From assembly GCA_016286835.1 (NCBI GenBank), contig JAEEUD010000105.1:1-6790 (forward strand): 6,790 bases of DNA. The letters are read 5' to 3'. This stretch comes from Pyramidobacter sp. GTDB taxonomy: Bacteria > Synergistota > Synergistia > Synergistales > Dethiosulfovibrionaceae. Positions 6,743 to 6,790 of the stretch are shown piece after piece. The position numbers were made by a program, and so were the translations under genes. Position 1 is the first letter of the stretch. Every line of letters starts with the position of its first letter. The notes under the pieces are model-generated. The model saw only the letters and a list, made by a program, of their open reading frames with translations. It did not search any database and had not been told where the DNA came from.

Positions 6743-6752
6743 ATACCTATGG
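6733..6752. promoter_or_regulatory. 20-bp dyad, likely regulator site of the hydrolase-carrier operon
   Basis: CCATAG and CTATGG form a perfect inverted repeat with 8 bases between. The inner ATAG/CTAT half-sites and AT-rich centre resemble a LysR-type box, although the spacing gives T-N12-A rather than the usual T-N11-A. It overlaps the best -35 candidate. The LysR protein encoded at 3267-4214 is the obvious candidate binder, but that is inference. Confidence 0.45.
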
Positions 6753-6772
6753 TTCAAAAACCGCAATAAAAT

Positions 6773-6786
6773 ACAGGCCGGAAGGG
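6773..6786 (-). terminator. Partial terminator arm at the window edge, repeat of the one at 3013-3026
   Basis: ACAGGCCGGAAGGG matches 3013-3026 exactly. On the minus strand this arm would be followed by TATTTTATTG, a T-rich tail, as expected for the terminator of a minus-strand gene lying to the right. The other arm is beyond the window, so the hairpin itself cannot be confirmed. Confidence 0.45.
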
Positions 6787-6790
6787 TAAT

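Overview
The window comes from a GC-rich bacterium with AT-rich intergenic gaps, sigma70-like promoters, strong Shine-Dalgarno sites and compact gene packing. The gene set fits an anaerobe: a YbhJ-type aconitase-family hydratase, a YfcC-family carrier and a LysR regulator. A Synergistota-like host (for example near Pyramidobacter) is a low-confidence guess from base composition and gene content only; nothing in the window is taxonomically decisive.

Layout, left to right. (1) Positions 1-440, minus strand: the first 146 residues of an exported protein of unknown function. It starts at TTG, has a clear signal peptide and a CPRC motif, and is cut by the window edge. (2) Positions 441-673: a divergent promoter region with one recognisable sigma70-like promoter per direction. 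(3) Positions 674-2986, plus: a 770-residue aconitase-superfamily hydratase of the YbhJ type, followed by an 18-bp perfect-stem terminator. (4) Positions 3052-3266: a leader with an extended -10 promoter, a terminator-like hairpin and a possible 20-codon upstream reading frame whose stop overlaps the next start. (5) Positions 3267-4214, plus: a LysR-type regulator. (6) Positions 4205-5578 and 5602-6651, minus: a two-gene operon, an alpha/beta hydrolase (resembling the esterase-713 type) followed after 23 bp by a YfcC/DcuC-superfamily carrier. The carrier and regulator genes converge and overlap by 10 bp over a palindrome. (7) Positions 6652-6790: the operon's promoter region with a 20-bp dyad and, at the very edge, one arm of a hairpin identical over 14 bases to the terminator behind the hydratase gene.

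How they may work together (inference): the carrier would move an organic acid or acid derivative across the membrane, the hydrolase would cleave an ester or similar bond, and the hydratase would add or remove water on a hydroxy-carboxylate, with the LysR protein regulating some or all of them. The combination of LysR regulator, organic-acid carrier and YbhJ hydratase recalls the E. coli ybhD-ybhH-ybhI-ybhJ neighbourhood, but with a different carrier family and a hydrolase in place of the PrpF-like isomerase. The substrate cannot be read from the sequence. No mobile element, CRISPR array, tRNA or rRNA was seen.
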